From: an uncultured Clostridia bacterium
GTDB taxonomy: Bacteria > Bacillota > Clostridia > Oscillospirales > CAG-272
Reading direction: 5' to 3'
Assembly (NCBI GenBank): GCA_945949385.1
Contig: CAMFEL010000108.1
Span: 1-6,982 of the forward strand
DNA length: 6,982 bases
The notes under the pieces were generated by a model that worked only from the letters and a program-made list of their open reading frames with translations, did not search any database and was not told where the DNA came from. Below are positions 5,588-6,982 of the stretch, in pieces. The position numbers and the translations under genes are program-made. Numbering within the stretch: position 1 is the first letter of the stretch; each line of letters begins with the position of its first letter.

Positions 5588-5971
5588 GGGCGCTGCCCCA
5601 AATCCCCAACGACGAGCGGGGCTCCGCCCCGCGCTCCGCGGGATATATGCGAGGCTCTGCCTCGCGCTCCGCTTAGAACCTTTTTTGAAAAAAAGGTTCT
5701 AAGGACTCCAAAAAACTTTTAATCAGGGTATGGAAATATAGAATAGTTCCGCAGGGGTGCCGCGTTGCGGCAGGCATCTGAAGAAACGCAGGAGAAAGCA
5801 AGCTCTCTCCTGCGTTTCTTCATCGCTTTACGGACGGCTTCACCGTCCGCCCCTGCGGTATAATGTTCAATTTGCAATTCTTGCCTTCTGTGGGTAGCTT
5901 CAAGTCTGCTATCGACACGCTCATTAGCGTTGCTTTATTTATATAGCGAGACTTGAAGTTTAGGCTGACGG
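5588..5971 (-). repeat. Structured modular intergenic repeat, copy B (inverted)
   Basis: This is the reverse complement of the copy A design and fills the gap between two convergent genes. From left to right: GGGC/GCCC (5588-5598), GCGGGGC/GCCCCGC (5616-5632), GCGAGGC/GCCTCGC (5649-5665) and a 15-bp hairpin with 2-base loop (5672-5703). Then comes the branched unit closed by CCGCAGGGG (5749-5757) and CCCCTGCGG (5850-5858). It encloses TGCCGC/GCGGCA (5758-5772), a long hairpin (5779-5822) and CGGACGG/CCGTCCG (5831-5849). A further stem at 5898-5912 with 5943-5958, carrying one bulged G, is specific to this copy. Its outer end, shared with copy A, begins one base after the lipoprotein stop codon. 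Copy B has one more GC-rich hairpin module than copy A. The hairpins may double as terminators for bioY and the lipoprotein gene, although U-tracts are absent. Confidence 0.88.
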
Positions 5972-5972
5972 T

Positions 5973-6626
5973 TCAGGCTTCAAGAGATTCAAACATATCC
6001 ATAATGCTGTCCAGAGTTACTCCGGTCTGAGGAACGCAGCTAATGCAGATTATAAGCATATAGTCGCCTACCTTGCGCAGCAGATAGCTTTGATCAAGAG
6101 TGATACCCTGCGATTCTGCTTCCCAGGTTACGCTGAGATACTCATATCCGCAGAAATCTATTGTTTCCTTGCTTTTCAGAGAGTAATCCATCCCCGCTTC
6201 CGCACCGGCTTCGGTAAGCTGATCTTCAAGGGCATCGGCATATGAATCCGGCGTATACTTGGAGCCGCCTATACTTGCGCTCATATTCTCGTACATTACA
6301 ATCACATTTGAGCCGGTGTTCTGATCCACAGCCATGGCATCGTAAATAGTCTTCTGCTTGGAAAGCTCAAGATTTTTCGCTTCGCGGTCGCTCAGGATTT
6401 CTGACAGGGAATCTGCGGTAAAGTCCATCATTTCCATGATCTCCTCTTCGCCGGAGAAGACCCAACCGTCGGATACGGTCATTCTGAAACCGGAAAATTC
6501 ACTTTCGAAAACATTGTCGGTTACGGTACCGCACACAAAAGCTTTGTCCTTCTCGGTGGTATTGCCGCAAGCGGCAAGGGTGAGAACGCAAATAAGTGCC
6601 AATGCAATTGCCGTCAGTTTTTTCAT
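5973..6626 (-). CDS. Putative lipoprotein of unknown function
   Basis: A 217-residue secreted lipoprotein. Residues 1-19 form a signal peptide with a lysine pair and hydrophobic core, and LAAC ends at Cys20, a standard lipobox for lipid attachment and cleavage. The mature part is acidic. It contains an aromatic beta-like stretch (FSGFRMTVSDGW, 44-55), a helical region (about 58-92), the conserved-looking motif TGSNVIVMYEN (104-114) and a C-terminal region ending in a likely helix. Proteins of this appearance are common on clostridial surfaces, but I do not recognise a characterised family, and no catalytic motif is visible. ATG 6626 is chosen over the upstream in-frame ATG at 6677 because the signal peptide starts there and AAAGGGG (6640-6634) is 7 bases upstream; the 6677 start would also lie upstream of the promoter. 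It is a single-gene unit convergent with bioY. Confidence 0.85.
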   Translation of the reverse strand: MKKLTAIALALICVLTLAACGNTTEKDKAFVCGTVTDNVFESEFSGFRMTVSDGWVFSGEEEIMEMMDFTADSLSEILSDREAKNLELSKQKTIYDAMAVDQNTGSNVIVMYENMSASIGGSKYTPDSYADALEDQLTEAGAEAGMDYSLKSKETIDFCGYEYLSVTWEAESQGITLDQSYLLRKVGDYMLIICISCVPQTGVTLDSIMDMFESLEA

Positions 6627-6656
6627 AATTTTTCCCCTTTCGGTTTCTTTATATGT

Positions 6657-6684
6657 ATTATAACATGAAAGTTTCAAAAATCAA
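6657..6684 (-). promoter_or_regulatory. Extended -10 sigma-A promoter of the lipoprotein gene
   Basis: On the minus strand TTGATT (6684-6679) and TATAAT (6662-6657) are separated by 16 bases. TGT stands directly before TATAAT, giving the extended TGN -10 element. Transcription should start near 6650, leaving a leader of about 24 bases. Bases 6685-6812 between this promoter and repeat copy C show no gene; only a weak 5-bp AGCCC/GGGCT hairpin is visible. Confidence 0.8.
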
Positions 6685-6812
6685 CATATATTTTCGGAAG
6701 TTCAGATTTGATTATTAGCTGACAGAAGTGAAGAAAGGGTTTTTCGAAGGGATGACGCGCCGTCAGCAGCCCCACAGGGCTCTCCATCACTGGGTAAGAA
6801 AGGATTTAAGAA

Positions 6813-6982
6813 AAGCTTTGGAGCGTGTCGACAGCAGACTTACAGCTACTCACAGAAGGCAAGAATAGCAGATTGAACATTATACCATATTATACCATTA
6901 TACCGCAGGGGCGGACGGCGAAGCCGTCCGTGAAGCGATGAAGAAACGCAGGAGAAAGCTTGCTTTCTCCTGCGTTTCTTCA
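6813..6982 (+). repeat. Structured modular intergenic repeat, copy C (cut by window end)
   Basis: This copy matches copy A from AAAGCT onward in the same direction: the GTGTCGACAGCAGACTTA block at 6825-6842, then ATTATACC three times (6879-6886, 6889-6896, 6897-6904) where copies A and B have it once. The outer-stem strand CCGCAGGGG lies at 6903-6911, CGGACGG/CCGTCCG at 6912-6930 and a perfect 21-bp hairpin with a TT loop at 6939-6982. The partner strand of the outer stem would lie past the right edge. The long hairpin has the sequence type of copy B, not of copy A. It lacks the outermost AGCCTAAACTTC end found in A and B. Confidence 0.85.

Noticed and set aside
5672..5703. Intrinsic terminator of bioY
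   Set aside because: The hairpin is strong but is followed by GACTCC, not by a T-run, and it is a module of the repeat found also in copy A. It may end transcripts, but I do not annotate it separately.
6627..6677. Upstream ATG 6677 as the lipoprotein start
   Set aside because: It would put 17 residues before a standard lipoprotein signal peptide and lies upstream of the predicted transcription start near 6650.
6712..6870. Open plus-strand frame that could be a gene remnant
   Set aside because: It has no start codon after the preceding stop, no recognisable family and runs into repeat copy C.
139..6982. Insertion sequence or CRISPR array as the source of the repeats
   Set aside because: There is no transposase gene, no terminal inverted repeat shared by both ends of a copy and no regular repeat-spacer pattern. 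The three copies are kilobases apart or inverted.

Overview
The window carries a chromosomal stretch with six full-length protein genes, one probable leader peptide and three copies of a structured intergenic repeat. The gene families, the strong purine-rich ribosome binding sites, the consensus sigma-A promoters, the AroE-AroK fusion and the SpoIIQ-like peptidase fit a Clostridia member, probably of the Ruminococcus/Oscillospiraceae type and possibly spore-forming. The lineage is inferred from style and gene content; there is no rRNA or other marker gene here.

Layout, left to right. At 10-47 lies a perfect 17-bp stem-loop. At 139-498 lies repeat copy A, made of hairpin modules. At 519-1301, on the minus strand, is a membrane-anchored M23 (LytM) peptidase resembling SpoIIQ. 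Its upstream region runs back to back with a strong plus-strand promoter at 1447-1475. That promoter drives a leader at about 1482-1657 holding a 15-residue peptide rich in Tyr and Phe and a set of competing hairpins that ends in an intrinsic terminator, which looks like a translation-coupled attenuator. Behind it come aroC (1658-2746) and an aroE-aroK fusion (2772-4022), covering three late steps of the shikimate pathway. An amidohydrolase of unknown substrate (4116-4943) and the biotin transporter subunit bioY (4971-5573) follow on the same strand with no visible terminator between them. Repeat copy B (5588-5971, inverted relative to A) fills the space to a convergent lipoprotein gene (5973-6626, minus strand). 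That gene has its own extended -10 promoter. Copy C (6813-6982, same orientation as A) runs off the right end.

How the parts work together. AroE makes shikimate, AroK phosphorylates it, and AroC turns EPSP into chorismate; AroA, which acts between AroK and AroC, is not in the window. The leader peptide would let translation of Tyr and Phe codons, and so aromatic tRNA charging, decide whether transcription reaches these genes. Two results stand out: this candidate aromatic attenuator, and the covariation inside the repeat family. In the repeat, two hairpins differ between copies A and B at many paired positions, yet every change is matched on the opposite arm, so the folding appears to be conserved rather than the sequence.
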